Assembly: GCA_910579105.1 (NCBI GenBank)
Contig: CAJTRT010000001.1
Coordinates: 62,001-126,000, forward strand
DNA: 64,000 nt
From: an uncultured Muribaculaceae bacterium
Lineage (GTDB): Bacteria > Bacteroidota > Bacteroidia > Bacteroidales > Muribaculaceae
Reading direction: 5' to 3'
In this document: piece after piece, positions 18,866 to 26,462 of the stretch
How the letters are laid out: each line of letters starts with the position of its first letter
How positions within the stretch are numbered: position 1 is the first letter of the stretch
Translations under genes and position numbers: made by a program
The notes under the pieces: model-generated
Databases searched by the model: none
What the model was told of the DNA's origin: nothing
Seen by the model: only the letters and a program-made list of their open reading frames with translations

Positions 18866-20497
18866 TCAGCGGTCCATGTCGGGCACGATGTAGTCCATCG
18901 AGCCTCCGATGGTGATGAGGTCGGCGATTTTCTGCCCGGAGGTGATGTGGTCGACCACGGCTGCCGCGGGGAGCGACGGGGTGGCGAGCTTCAGGCGGAA
19001 GGGTTTGGTCGAGCCGTCGCTCTCGAGGTACACGCCGAAGAGGCCGCGGCACCCTTCGACCACCTGGAACCAGTGTCCCTGGGGGAGTTTGAGCACCTTG
19101 GGAACCTTGGCGCAGATCTCACCCTCGTCGGGAAGCATTTCCAGGAGCTGCTCGAGGATGGCCGCGCTCTGCTCGATTTCCTCGAGGCGGTTCTTGAAGC
19201 GCGCCATTGAGTCCCCTTCCCCGCGCACGACCTGCTCGAATTTGAGTTCGGGGTAGACTGCGTAGGGGTGGGTCTTGCGCACGTCGCACGCCCAGCCGGA
19301 GGCGCGGCCCGACGGGCCGGTGATGGCGTATGATATGGCGTCCTCGCGGGTGAGCACGCCCACGCCCTCCATGCGGTTCTTGGCGATGACGTTGCCGGTG
19401 AATATCTTGTTGTATTCCTTCACGTTGGCGGGGATGGTGTCGAGCAGGGCGCGGATGTCCTTCTTCAGGTCGGGATCCGGCTCGGCGATCACACCGCCGA
19501 TCACGTCGTAGTTGAAGGTCATGCGGGCGCCGCAGGTTTTCTCCATGATGTCGAGGATCTGCTCGCGGACGCGCAGGGTGTAGAAGAGCATCGTGGTGGC
19601 CCCGAGGTCCATGCAGAATGTGCCTATGAAGAGGCAGTGGGAGGCGATACGCGACAGCTCGTCGAAGATTACGCGCAGGATCTGCGCGCGGCGGGGAGCC
19701 TCGATGCCGGCGGCTTTCTCTATGCAGAGGCAGAGGCCGTGGTGGTAGTTGTGGGCCGAGAAGTAGTCAAGGCGGTCCATGAAATGGAGCGTCTGCATGT
19801 AGGAAAGATCCTCGCAGAGCTTCTCCACGCCGCGGTGGATGTAGCCCATGTAGACGTCGATTTTCTTGATTGTCTCGCCGTCGATGGCGGTGCGGAAGCG
19901 GAGCACGCCGTGGGTGGCGGGGTGCTGCGGGCCGATGTTCACGACGAAGTCCTCCTCGTTGAAGACGCGCACGTCCTTACATTCGATCTTGCCGTCGGCC
20001 GCGCGGGTGTAGGTCTGCGTGAAATCGCTCTGGCGCTCGTTGTCGGTCGTCGGCGGGTTGAGGGCCGGGTCGGCGTCGTAGTCCTTGCGCAGGGGGAAGC
20101 CTTTCCAGTCGATGCTGAGGAAGAGGCGGCGCATGTCGGGGTTCCCGGCGAAGACGATGCCGTAGAAGTCAAAAACCTCGCGCTCGTAGATGCCGGCGAT
20201 GCGGTAGAGGTCGGCGATAGAGGTCAGGCAGGGTTTTTCGCGGTCGGTGGTCGAGACCTTTATGGAGACGAATTCCCTGGTCTTGGTGGAGGTGAGGTAG
20301 TAGACGCATCCGAGCGAGGTCACCCAGTCCATACCCACGATGGTGACCAGGTAGTCAAACGGGTTTTCGGCGTCGTCGCGGAGCGACTTCACCAGGTCGT
20401 GGAGGTTGTTGTCGGGAATCTCGACCAGCAGAATCTCCCCTTCGGTGAACTTGGCTTCGGGGAAGGCTTTTGCAATCTTTTCCTGCAGGTTGGCCAT
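18866..20497 (-). CDS. nuoCD: NADH-quinone oxidoreductase fused subunits C and D
   Basis: One 543-residue protein joins NuoC (residues about 1-150, with YEREVFDFYGIVFAGNPDMRR) to NuoD (from about 180, opening with NIGPQHPATHGVLRF). NuoD shapes the quinone site together with NuoB. Its conserved segments GYIHRGVEKL, DRLDYFSAHNYHH and the C-terminal DYIVPDMDR are all present. The linker (about 150-180) is acidic and short. NuoCD fusion is known from enterobacteria and is common in Bacteroidota. No nuoE, nuoF or nuoG gene follows, so the NADH-oxidising module is not encoded in this block. Confidence 0.96.
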   Translation of the reverse strand: MANLQEKIAKAFPEAKFTEGEILLVEIPDNNLHDLVKSLRDDAENPFDYLVTIVGMDWVTSLGCVYYLTSTKTREFVSIKVSTTDREKPCLTSIADLYRIAGIYEREVFDFYGIVFAGNPDMRRLFLSIDWKGFPLRKDYDADPALNPPTTDNERQSDFTQTYTRAADGKIECKDVRVFNEEDFVVNIGPQHPATHGVLRFRTAIDGETIKKIDVYMGYIHRGVEKLCEDLSYMQTLHFMDRLDYFSAHNYHHGLCLCIEKAAGIEAPRRAQILRVIFDELSRIASHCLFIGTFCMDLGATTMLFYTLRVREQILDIMEKTCGARMTFNYDVIGGVIAEPDPDLKKDIRALLDTIPANVKEYNKIFTGNVIAKNRMEGVGVLTREDAISYAITGPSGRASGWACDVRKTHPYAVYPELKFEQVVRGEGDSMARFKNRLEEIEQSAAILEQLLEMLPDEGEICAKVPKVLKLPQGHWFQVVEGCRGLFGVYLESDGSTKPFRLKLATPSLPAAAVVDHITSGQKIADLITIGGSMDYIVPDMDR

Positions 20498-20567
20498 ATG
20501 GTGGTTTTGAGAGTTTTAAAAACTGTGTTAGAGGCGTTGTAAGCTGTGATGGATGGGAGAGGGGGCG

Positions 20568-21185
20568 TCAGTCGTTCCCTTCGGATTTCTCCGCCTGGTC
20601 GAAGAACTCCTTGCGGCTCTGCTGGCGGTTGACGCCGCCGAAGAAGCGCTCCACCTTTATTTTGCGCGAGAGCTGCATGATGCCGTAGATCATTGCCTCG
20701 GGGCGCGGGGGGCAGCCGGGCACGAACACGTCGACCGGCACGATGTCCTCGATACCCTTGGCGACGTGGTATGACTTGCGGAACGGGCCGCCGGAGATGG
20801 CGCAGCCGCCGCAGGCGATGACGTACTTAGGTTCGGCCAGCTGGTCGTAGAGGCGGCGGAACACGGGCACCATGCGGTGCACGATCGTGCCGGCCACCAT
20901 CATGAAGTCGGCCTGGCGGGGCGAGGCGCGGGCCACTTCCCAGCCGAAACGCGCCATGTCGAAGCGCGCGGCCCCGAGCGACACGAACTCAATGCCGCAG
21001 CAACTGGTGGCGAAGGTGAGGGGCCACAGCGAGTTAGACCGCCCCCAGTTGATCAGTTTGTCGAGCGAGCCGACCAGCACGTTCACGCCGTTTTCGCGCA
21101 GCTCGTTGACGAGGTTTTCGATGTATTCGTTGTCCTTCCAGTCCTCGTAGGGCATGGACTTGGTGGTGACTTGCTTCATTTCCAT
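20568..21185 (-). CDS. nuoB: NADH-quinone oxidoreductase subunit B
   Basis: Holds cluster N2, the last iron-sulfur centre before quinone. The 205 residues include the tandem cysteines in FATSCCGIEF, a third in CGGCAISGGPF, and the fourth in FVPGCPPRPEAMIYGI, all at family spacing. The N-terminal 30 and C-terminal 30 residues are charged extensions. Its start overlaps the end of nuoA by 10 bases, implying coupled translation. The gap to nuoCD is 70 bases. Confidence 0.96.
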   Translation of the reverse strand: MEMKQVTTKSMPYEDWKDNEYIENLVNELRENGVNVLVGSLDKLINWGRSNSLWPLTFATSCCGIEFVSLGAARFDMARFGWEVARASPRQADFMMVAGTIVHRMVPVFRRLYDQLAEPKYVIACGGCAISGGPFRKSYHVAKGIEDIVPVDVFVPGCPPRPEAMIYGIMQLSRKIKVERFFGGVNRQQSRKEFFDQAEKSEGND

Positions 21186-21553
21186 TCAAGGGCTCCTTTC
21201 CGCCAGGCGTACGCGAGCCCGAGCACTAAGATTCCGAAAAACACAGCGACGCTGAGCACACCGTCCCAGCCGAGCCCTTGCAGCTTCACTGCCCAGGGGA
21301 AGAGGAAAACGGTCTCAACGTCGAACATGAGGAAGAGGATCGCGAAGAGGTAGTAACCGACGCTGAAACGGGTCATTGACGCTCCGCGCGTCGGGATGCC
21401 GCACTCGTAGGCCTCGCCTTTCTGCGGGTTGAAGGAGCGGGGCGAGATCAGCCCCGCGAGCCACAGGGCAATCGCCACCAGCCCCGCTCCCGTGAGGAGG
21501 GCCACTATGGCGAACACCGCGGCATCGATACCAAAGATTCCTAATGAGATCAT
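21176..21553 (-). CDS. nuoA: NADH-quinone oxidoreductase subunit A
   Basis: Three-helix membrane subunit of complex I and first gene of the block. The ATG at 21553 (MISLGIFGID) gives 125 residues, the family length. The frame is open further upstream, but that part reads through the promoter region and is not coding. Family marks are EAYECGIPTRG in the loop after helix 1 and the acidic FLMFDVETVFLFPWA in helix 2. About 115 bases of leader separate it from the predicted promoter. Confidence 0.94.
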   Translation of the reverse strand: MISLGIFGIDAAVFAIVALLTGAGLVAIALWLAGLISPRSFNPQKGEAYECGIPTRGASMTRFSVGYYLFAILFLMFDVETVFLFPWAVKLQGLGWDGVLSVAVFFGILVLGLAYAWRKGALEWK

Positions 21554-21631
21554 GTATATGTATGCAAGAGTGGTTTTTATGGTTGGTTTCGGTCGCAAAC
21601 GGCTGGCATCTAAAACGATAACCGCGCCACG

Positions 21632-21646
21632 CCCCGCACGGCGGGG
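21632..21646. repeat. perfect palindrome in the nuoA leader
   Basis: CCCCGC at 21632-21637 pairs with GCGGGG at 21641-21646 around ACG. It lies between the nuo promoter and the nuoA start, so it would be in the 5' leader of the long transcript. A role as a stability or regulatory hairpin is possible but unproven. Confidence 0.4.
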
Positions 21647-21668
21647 TATGGCAAGCCCATTTTGAGGG

Positions 21669-21696
21669 CAAAGGTAGCAAAAAAATGGCAATCAAA
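21669..21696 (-). promoter_or_regulatory. promoter of the nuo-atp block
   Basis: On the minus strand, TTTG (21693-21696) precedes TACCTTTG (21669-21676) with a 16-base spacer. The -7 box fits the TAnnTTTG consensus; the spacer is shorter than the usual 19-21. This is the only good promoter candidate seen between the receptor gene and nuoCD. Confidence 0.6.
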
Positions 21697-21760
21697 TGTT
21701 AAATTTCCGGGGCAATTTTCCCCGAAATCCAAAATAGCGCGAATAGTGCGAATAACTGAA

Positions 21761-21793
21761 TCGGGAACCGCGCCGGAAGAGTGCGGTCCCCGA
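21761..21793 (-). terminator. probable terminator of the receptor gene
   Basis: TCGGGAACCGC (21761-21771) pairs with GCGGTCCCCGA (21783-21793), 10 of 11 positions. The hairpin begins 26 bases after the stop of the minus-strand receptor gene. The following minus-strand bases are only moderately T-rich. Confidence 0.5.
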
Positions 21794-21818
21794 TATATCA
21801 GTACATCTGCCATCCGGG

Positions 21819-23921
21819 CTATTTGAGGACGCTGGAATCCACCGACTGCGGCCCGGAGATGTCGATCGAGCGGTCGACCTTTTTGCCGTAGCCGAAGGTG
21901 TAAGTCAGGCTGACGGAGAACTTGCGCCCTGTCAGATATTCGTTCTTCACAAAATCATAGTTGCTTGACCTGAACCGCGTCCAATGTTTCGTCCGGGTGT
22001 TGAAAATGTCGTCAACCGAAGCTGACAGATACAGGTTGCCGTTGCCGTAGGTGAACTCGAAGTCGCAAGTGTCGCGATGGCGGAAATCAGCCATACCGGC
22101 AGAGTGCATCTGGTCGCGGTGGCCGAAGTATTTCAGTTTGAAGCGGCAGTTTCTGAAAGTATATGCGGCTATTGCGTAATATGAGAAAGCGTTTAGGGAG
22201 TTGGCATATTTTCCGTGAGCCTTGTAGTAGTTGTATTGCGGATACAGTGATAACGACAGTGTGTTGTTTAGAAGGCTGAAATCGAAGTCTACGGACGTTT
22301 GGACTTGTTCCTCGACATTAGATTCTAATGGGGATTTCAATATTCCACCATATTCTTTGGGCATTGGGGTATAGTCGAAATTCATGGATGCGTTTAATCG
22401 CCGATATGATACGAAAGTGGATATTTGGAACCAATTGCAAGCCAGTAGGTTAGCGGAAATGTACGTATCAAAATCGTATTTGCCTTTGAGGTATGGGTTG
22501 CCCTGAGTCCAAAGAATTTCAGACTGCCTGACAAGGACTGGATTAGTATACGAACTCTTCGGCGTACCATTGATAAGATTTGCCCTCCAATTGAGAGAGG
22601 CCTTTCTGCTGATCATCCAAGAAAAGGAGGAGCCAAGAACGGGACTTAAAACTTGTTCATGCAAATCCCCTGTCGACCATTGCGATATATTTATCCCAGG
22701 CATTAAATAGGCTGAAATTTTGTCGTTCGGCTTCCAAATAGCGCAAAGAAGGCCCCGACAATCTACTCGTTCCATGGAAGATTGCTGGTTGGTGCTTCCT
22801 GTGTATCGGGTATCATACCAATTGACGGAGCCGTTGGTCTGAATCTGGAACCTCCATTTTTTGGTTGCGTAAAACGCGGCGGAAAGGTTGAACTTCAAAG
22901 TATTGATTACTTCTTTGCTTCCGTTGATAATCGCGTCAGAGTCTCCGATTTTGCTCAGGGAATTATTCGTGTTGTGGGCGTGGGCATAACCCCAGCCACC
23001 CCACAAAAACCATTTATCGGCTAACTTTCCCTGGTAATCGCCGCTGATTTGGGGGGTGAAAGATTTGGCGCTGGAATTATCGTATGAGCTATCCCCTGAG
23101 AAAATGGATGGATTCCATCTGTCGGAACCCCACAGTTTGTTCTCAGGCGTTTTCTTGAATCCAAGCGCGATTGTATGAGTGGCAATGAACTCCCCGTTGG
23201 TGTATTTGGCGTTTATCGCGGCGTTTAAATTGCGTTCTTTCGATATGCTTTTCTGATGGTATTCGCGGGAAATGCTGTTATAGAAGTCATCGTTGTAATA
23301 TAAATCTTTATATGTCTCCTTGCTGATGGTTTCGGTGTTGTCGTCTTTGTCTAAGGTGCCGTTAAATGTCGCACCGAAAGTCATCTTCTTGTAGACTAAT
23401 TTTGACGCTACGGAGATTCTTCCGTAACTTGGTGTTTGCAGGTCTATGCTTCCCCGGGTAATGCCTCCAGCCTCGTATTCCGTCATCACGAAGTTTACCA
23501 CATACAGGTTACCTTGGTATTTGGCATCGGTCGGGTTCTCTATGTATTCGACCCTTTTGGCAAGTTTGGGCCAAAAGGTGGCGAGGTCGTTCTGATTTGC
23601 TTTTACCCCGTTGATATATATGGCAACGTTGTCGCCCGACATGCTCGTTATCTCGCCATTCTTGACTTTCAGCATCGGCAGGTGCATAGATTCAATGAGC
23701 GTTGCCGGGCTGTTCGAGAGGTTCTTCTCGCTTTTCGACGGCAGAAATATTATCTTTCCATCCTCAATCCACCCCCGCTCCGCCATGACGGTGATCTCCT
23801 GAAGGTGCTTCTCGGAAGCGGATTGCTCGACATTATCGTGTGGCACATCGCCCGCCATTATTCGCGGTACTCCGATTGCAAAAAATACGCAAATGATTGA
23901 TAGTTTCTTGAATGGAAGCAT
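21819..23921 (-). CDS. TonB-dependent-receptor-like outer-membrane beta-barrel protein
   Basis: A 700-residue protein with a signal peptide (MLPFKKLSIICVFFAIGVPRIMA). A plug-like domain follows at about residues 35-170, with VMAERGWIEDGKIIFLPS, the inner-loop text SGDNVAIYINGVKANQ and VEYIENPTDAKYQGN. A long beta-barrel takes the rest. The C-terminal region has the typical aromatic strand VSLTYTFGYG. No carboxypeptidase-like N-terminal domain and no SusD partner gene are present, so it is not a classic SusC. It fits the outer-membrane beta-barrel family of Bacteroidota whose substrates are mostly unknown. The gene is clearly AT-richer than its neighbours over 22.2-23.9 kb and is flanked by repeats, which suggests acquisition (inference). 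Confidence 0.75.
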   Translation of the reverse strand: MLPFKKLSIICVFFAIGVPRIMAGDVPHDNVEQSASEKHLQEITVMAERGWIEDGKIIFLPSKSEKNLSNSPATLIESMHLPMLKVKNGEITSMSGDNVAIYINGVKANQNDLATFWPKLAKRVEYIENPTDAKYQGNLYVVNFVMTEYEAGGITRGSIDLQTPSYGRISVASKLVYKKMTFGATFNGTLDKDDNTETISKETYKDLYYNDDFYNSISREYHQKSISKERNLNAAINAKYTNGEFIATHTIALGFKKTPENKLWGSDRWNPSIFSGDSSYDNSSAKSFTPQISGDYQGKLADKWFLWGGWGYAHAHNTNNSLSKIGDSDAIINGSKEVINTLKFNLSAAFYATKKWRFQIQTNGSVNWYDTRYTGSTNQQSSMERVDCRGLLCAIWKPNDKISAYLMPGINISQWSTGDLHEQVLSPVLGSSFSWMISRKASLNWRANLINGTPKSSYTNPVLVRQSEILWTQGNPYLKGKYDFDTYISANLLACNWFQISTFVSYRRLNASMNFDYTPMPKEYGGILKSPLESNVEEQVQTSVDFDFSLLNNTLSLSLYPQYNYYKAHGKYANSLNAFSYYAIAAYTFRNCRFKLKYFGHRDQMHSAGMADFRHRDTCDFEFTYGNGNLYLSASVDDIFNTRTKHWTRFRSSNYDFVKNEYLTGRKFSVSLTYTFGYGKKVDRSIDISGPQSVDSSVLK

Positions 23922-23949
23922 AGGCGGATTATTTTAGACGTAGGGAAGT

Positions 23950-24022
23950 GGTTTTGATGTCAGAGGGGATTGCTTATCGTTGGTAAGCGGTCTTGATGTA
24001 AGAGGGAAATTGTTTGTCGTTG
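23950..24022. repeat. two tandem copies of a 34-base repeat in the receptor leader
   Basis: Copy A (23950-23982) and copy B (23989-24022) share GGTnTTGATGTnAGAGGG and a similar second half ending TnGTCGTTG or TATCGTTG. They lie between the predicted promoter (24030-24061) and the start of the receptor gene at 23921, so they would be transcribed in its 5' leader. A third copy is at 18828-18861. Confidence 0.55.
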
Positions 24023-24029
24023 TCTGTCG

Positions 24030-24061
24030 CAAATATATGATGAAGTTTTGATATTCCCAAA
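24030..24061 (-). promoter_or_regulatory. promoter of the receptor-like gene
   Basis: The minus strand reads TTTG (24058-24061), 20 bases, then TATATTTG (24030-24037), a full Bacteroidota promoter. The leader to the ATG at 23921 is about 100 bases. Confidence 0.75.
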
Positions 24062-24136
24062 TTTTATTTTAATTTTTTTTGAATAAATTTGGAAAAAGGT
24101 GAAAATAGCGAAACTGTGGTCGATGGCTATTGGCGG

Positions 24137-24151
24137 AGCGCCTCCGGCGCT
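24137..24151. repeat. small palindrome with TCC loop
   Basis: AGCGCC, TCC, GGCGCT. A palindrome with the same GCC-TCC-GGC core and different outer bases lies in the ileS leader at 32074-32088. Confidence 0.4.
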
Positions 24152-24192
24152 AATCAATGGCAATCCACCTCAGGCGTTTAGACGTGGATGAT

Positions 24193-24307
24193 GTAGGGAC
24201 GCGGCGTGCCGCGTATAACGGGGATGCCTGGGGTGCCTGATTATGTGATTTGAATAATGCGTGAGTGCGGCTGATAGCGAATTATACGCGGCACGCCGCG
24301 TCCGTAC
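24193..24307. repeat. REPIN-like inverted palindrome pair, copy 1
   Basis: A left unit begins GTAGGGACGC and contains the palindrome ACGCGGC-GT-GCCGCGT (24193-24219). A near-identical right unit in reverse orientation (24279-24307) differs at one base in the head. About 60 bases separate them. The whole could fold into one long hairpin with smaller hairpins at each arm, as REP doublets (REPINs) do. Copy 2 at 26066-26169 shares the first 40 bases and the right arm. The two copies flank the transglutaminase gene. Confidence 0.75.
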
Positions 24308-24345
24308 AAATCTCCGCATCCCTGCGATAGAGGGTGTCGGTCAAT

Positions 24346-24385
24346 TGTCCCATATCACATGTCCCATATCCCATATGTCCCATAT
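24346..24385. repeat. three spaced copies of TGTCCCATAT
   Basis: TGTCCCATAT occurs at 24346, 24360 and 24376, steps of 14 and 16 bases, about 60 bases before the -7 box of the transglutaminase gene. This could be a binding-site array or only a microsatellite. Confidence 0.5.
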
Positions 24386-24439
24386 TGACGGCAAATGTGA
24401 TTTTTTTAATAAAAAATGTGGTGTTTTGGCAATTATCGC

Positions 24440-24447
24440 TATATTTG
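24440..24447 (+). promoter_or_regulatory. -7 box of the transglutaminase gene
   Basis: TATATTTG fits TAnnTTTG and lies 21 bases before the ATG at 24469. The -33 position does not show a clean TTTG. Confidence 0.5.
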
Positions 24448-24468
24448 CGAATCGTTAAACAATTCGCT

Positions 24469-26037
24469 ATGACCGAAATGAAAAAGGTAATATTGCTCGT
24501 CTTGATTCTGGCTGCCGCCGTGGCGCCGCACGCGGAGAAAATCTATCTGAGAAACCCGGAATACTTCAAGCAGCCTGTCAGGGACGGCTATCCGCTATAT
24601 CCCGACAGCCTGGTGGCTGACAGCGAGACGGAAACGCTGCATATACAGAATATCGGAATGATAGGCCGCTTGGGGGAGTATGGTTTTAAGAATCTGAAAA
24701 AGGTCGTGTTCGGGGATGTCGATTACCTTCCGGGAGGGCTGTTTGAGGAGATGCCGAATCTTGAAGAAGTAGAGTTCAACGGGCTGATCGGCCATTTTGA
24801 CTGCACGATGGCTTCCTACTGTCCGAATCTGCGGAAGATAACGTTCTGCGGACCTGTTTCAAGCACCGGCTCGGGCTTCGCGTATGATTGCGCGAAACTC
24901 GACAGCGTAGTGTTTGAAAGCGTGGTTGCCGGTTTCGGGCTTGATGAGTGCGAGAAGTGCCCGAATCTGAAATACATAAATAACGGGGCGTTCCTTGATG
25001 TATTAAATGACAGTCTTACACCAGCTACCGGTTTGGCCGCCATTAAGGGGAATCCACGGCTGATAGCTGATATGGAGCGGCTGGCCGACTGGCAGTGCGA
25101 GGTCTTGCGGGCCACCGATCCCGGTTGGATGCGGAAGTGCGTTTTCGAGGATGCCCGAGTGCTGCAGCCCGTTCTTGCCGGCGTCGGCTCTGAAAAGGCG
25201 GTTTTCCTGAAAGCGGCTATGGATTACGCCTGGGGCTTGGGCGATGATGTGAAATCCTATTTGGATTTGCTCCGGGAAAGCCCTGAATATGAACCAGACA
25301 GTGTTGCCGGGGAATTCGCGTACGCGCAACCGTCGGATTCGATGCTCACGTTGTCGCGCGCTCGATTTCGCCTCGACAGCGTGGCAGGAAACGGCGATGA
25401 CATAAGTCGCATCAAGAATCTGCTCTATTGGGTTCATGACAATATCAGGCATGACGGGTCTAACGGGCTTCCGGGAAAGCATAGGAATCTGCGCGAAATC
25501 CACGATGCCTGCCTAAGGGACACAGTGGGAGCCAATTGCCGCGCTCTGGCGATATGCCTTACCGAGGCGTTGTTGTCGGTGGGCATACCGTCGCGTTACG
25601 TCACCTGCCAGTCAAAGGCCTGGGACACGGATAACGACTGCCATGTGATCTGCGTGGCGTGGAGCGAGTCGCTTGGGAAATGGATTTGGGTTGACCCTAC
25701 ATTCGCCGCTTACGTCATGGATGAGAACGGGGTGTTGCTGCATCCTGGAGAGGTGCGCGAACGTTTGCGCCGCGACCTTCCGATAGTTCTGAATGAGGAC
25801 GCCAACTGGAATCACAAGTACGCGCAGACCAAGGATTTCTATATCGACGAATATATGGCCAAGAACCTCTATATAATGTCGGCCAATATGTTGAACCAGG
25901 CCGAGCCGGAGGGTAAGAGCGACCACCGTCAGGGTGCGATCGCGGCACTCGTGCCGAAAGGGAGCAATTTCACCCAGGCGCGCTTCCTGACCACTGACGA
26001 GGACTGGTTTTGGCAGGCACCACCGTGTTTGCGGTGA
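24469..26037 (+). CDS. exported protein with leucine-rich repeats and a transglutaminase-like domain
   Basis: The start at 24469 (MTEMKKVILLVLILAAAVAP) gives a signal peptide and 522 residues. Residues about 45-180 hold BspA-type leucine-rich repeats (GFKNLKKVVFGDV, MPNLEEVEFNG, CPNLRKITFCG, CAKLDSVVFES, CPNLKYINNGAF). Residues about 300-430 form a transglutaminase/protease-like domain with a full triad: Cys357 in GANCRALA, His392 in CHVICVAW, Asp409 in WVDPTF. Such domains cut or rearrange peptide bonds, and the repeats may bind the substrate; the target is unknown. An in-frame ATG 45 codons upstream lies before the -7 box and is rejected. The gene stands alone, framed by two REPIN-like elements. 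Confidence 0.75.
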   Translation: MTEMKKVILLVLILAAAVAPHAEKIYLRNPEYFKQPVRDGYPLYPDSLVADSETETLHIQNIGMIGRLGEYGFKNLKKVVFGDVDYLPGGLFEEMPNLEEVEFNGLIGHFDCTMASYCPNLRKITFCGPVSSTGSGFAYDCAKLDSVVFESVVAGFGLDECEKCPNLKYINNGAFLDVLNDSLTPATGLAAIKGNPRLIADMERLADWQCEVLRATDPGWMRKCVFEDARVLQPVLAGVGSEKAVFLKAAMDYAWGLGDDVKSYLDLLRESPEYEPDSVAGEFAYAQPSDSMLTLSRARFRLDSVAGNGDDISRIKNLLYWVHDNIRHDGSNGLPGKHRNLREIHDACLRDTVGANCRALAICLTEALLSVGIPSRYVTCQSKAWDTDNDCHVICVAWSESLGKWIWVDPTFAAYVMDENGVLLHPGEVRERLRRDLPIVLNEDANWNHKYAQTKDFYIDEYMAKNLYIMSANMLNQAEPEGKSDHRQGAIAALVPKGSNFTQARFLTTDEDWFWQAPPCLR

Positions 26038-26065
26038 TTGCGGGATATATCAATAATAGCCGATA

Positions 26066-26169
26066 GTAGGGACGCGGCGTGCCGCGTATAACGGGGATGC
26101 CTGGGATGCGACACGCGTAATGTGGGATGTGGTGTGGAGCGGATTATACGCGGCACGCCGCGTCCGTAC
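26066..26169. repeat. REPIN-like inverted palindrome pair, copy 2
   Basis: Left unit at 26066-26092 (head GTAGGGACGC, palindrome ACGCGGC-GT-GCCGCGT) and inverted right unit at 26141-26169. The left unit plus the next 13 bases is identical to copy 1 (24193-24232); the central part differs. It begins 29 bases after the transglutaminase stop and may also end its transcript. Confidence 0.75.
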
Positions 26170-26199
26170 AGATTCCTGCCCCGGTGCGGGATGGGGGAA

Positions 26200-26445
26200 T
26201 TATGCCAGGTCGAGGAGCAGGGCGGTGGCGGAGGGGGAGCCGGGGGCCGCGATCAGGAGGAGGGGTGCGGCGATGTAGGCTGTGGAGTGGAGTTCGCCGT
26301 TAAAAGGATAGATTGAGACGAAGGGGCCGAGGCGGTCGATTATGACAAGGCGCTCCGCACGGCCGTTGTGACGCAGCGTGCGTGCAAGGACGCGGCGGTC
26401 GGTTATGACAAACGGCATCACTAAGCTGGCTATTGGCAGTGACAT
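26200..26445 (-). CDS. small protein of unknown function
   Basis: An 81-residue frame (or 72 residues from the second ATG at 26418, MPFVITDRRV) begins 17 bases after the stop of the DUF4296 gene on the same strand. It reads like a real small domain: alternating hydrophobic strands RLVIIDRLGPFVSIYPF, then GELHSTAYIAAPLLLIA. I recognise no family with certainty. Its position at the end of the ileS-lspA string suggests it is co-transcribed. It could instead be chance coding in GC-rich DNA. Confidence 0.5.
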   Translation of the reverse strand: MSLPIASLVMPFVITDRRVLARTLRHNGRAERLVIIDRLGPFVSIYPFNGELHSTAYIAAPLLLIAAPGSPSATALLLDLA

Positions 26446-26462
26446 ATTCTTTGGTCGGCCGG

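Larger units (their letters stand above)
23922..24468. other. 547-base repeat-rich intergenic region between divergent genes
   Basis: No gene is supported here. In order the region holds two tandem copies of a 34-base repeat, the receptor promoter, a very AT-rich tract (24058-24110), and a small palindrome with a TCC loop. After these come a REPIN-like inverted pair, three copies of TGTCCCATAT at 14-16-base steps, and the -7 box of the transglutaminase gene. The short open frames in it read as repeat sequence. Confidence 0.8.

Noticed and set aside
23960..24163. 67-residue open frame on the minus strand upstream of the receptor gene
   Set aside because: It covers the promoter, the AT-rich tract and the tandem repeats; its composition is that of non-coding DNA.
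24261..24458. 65-residue open frame on the plus strand before the transglutaminase gene
   Set aside because: It runs through the REPIN right arm and the TGTCCCATAT array, and its residues show no domain-like pattern.
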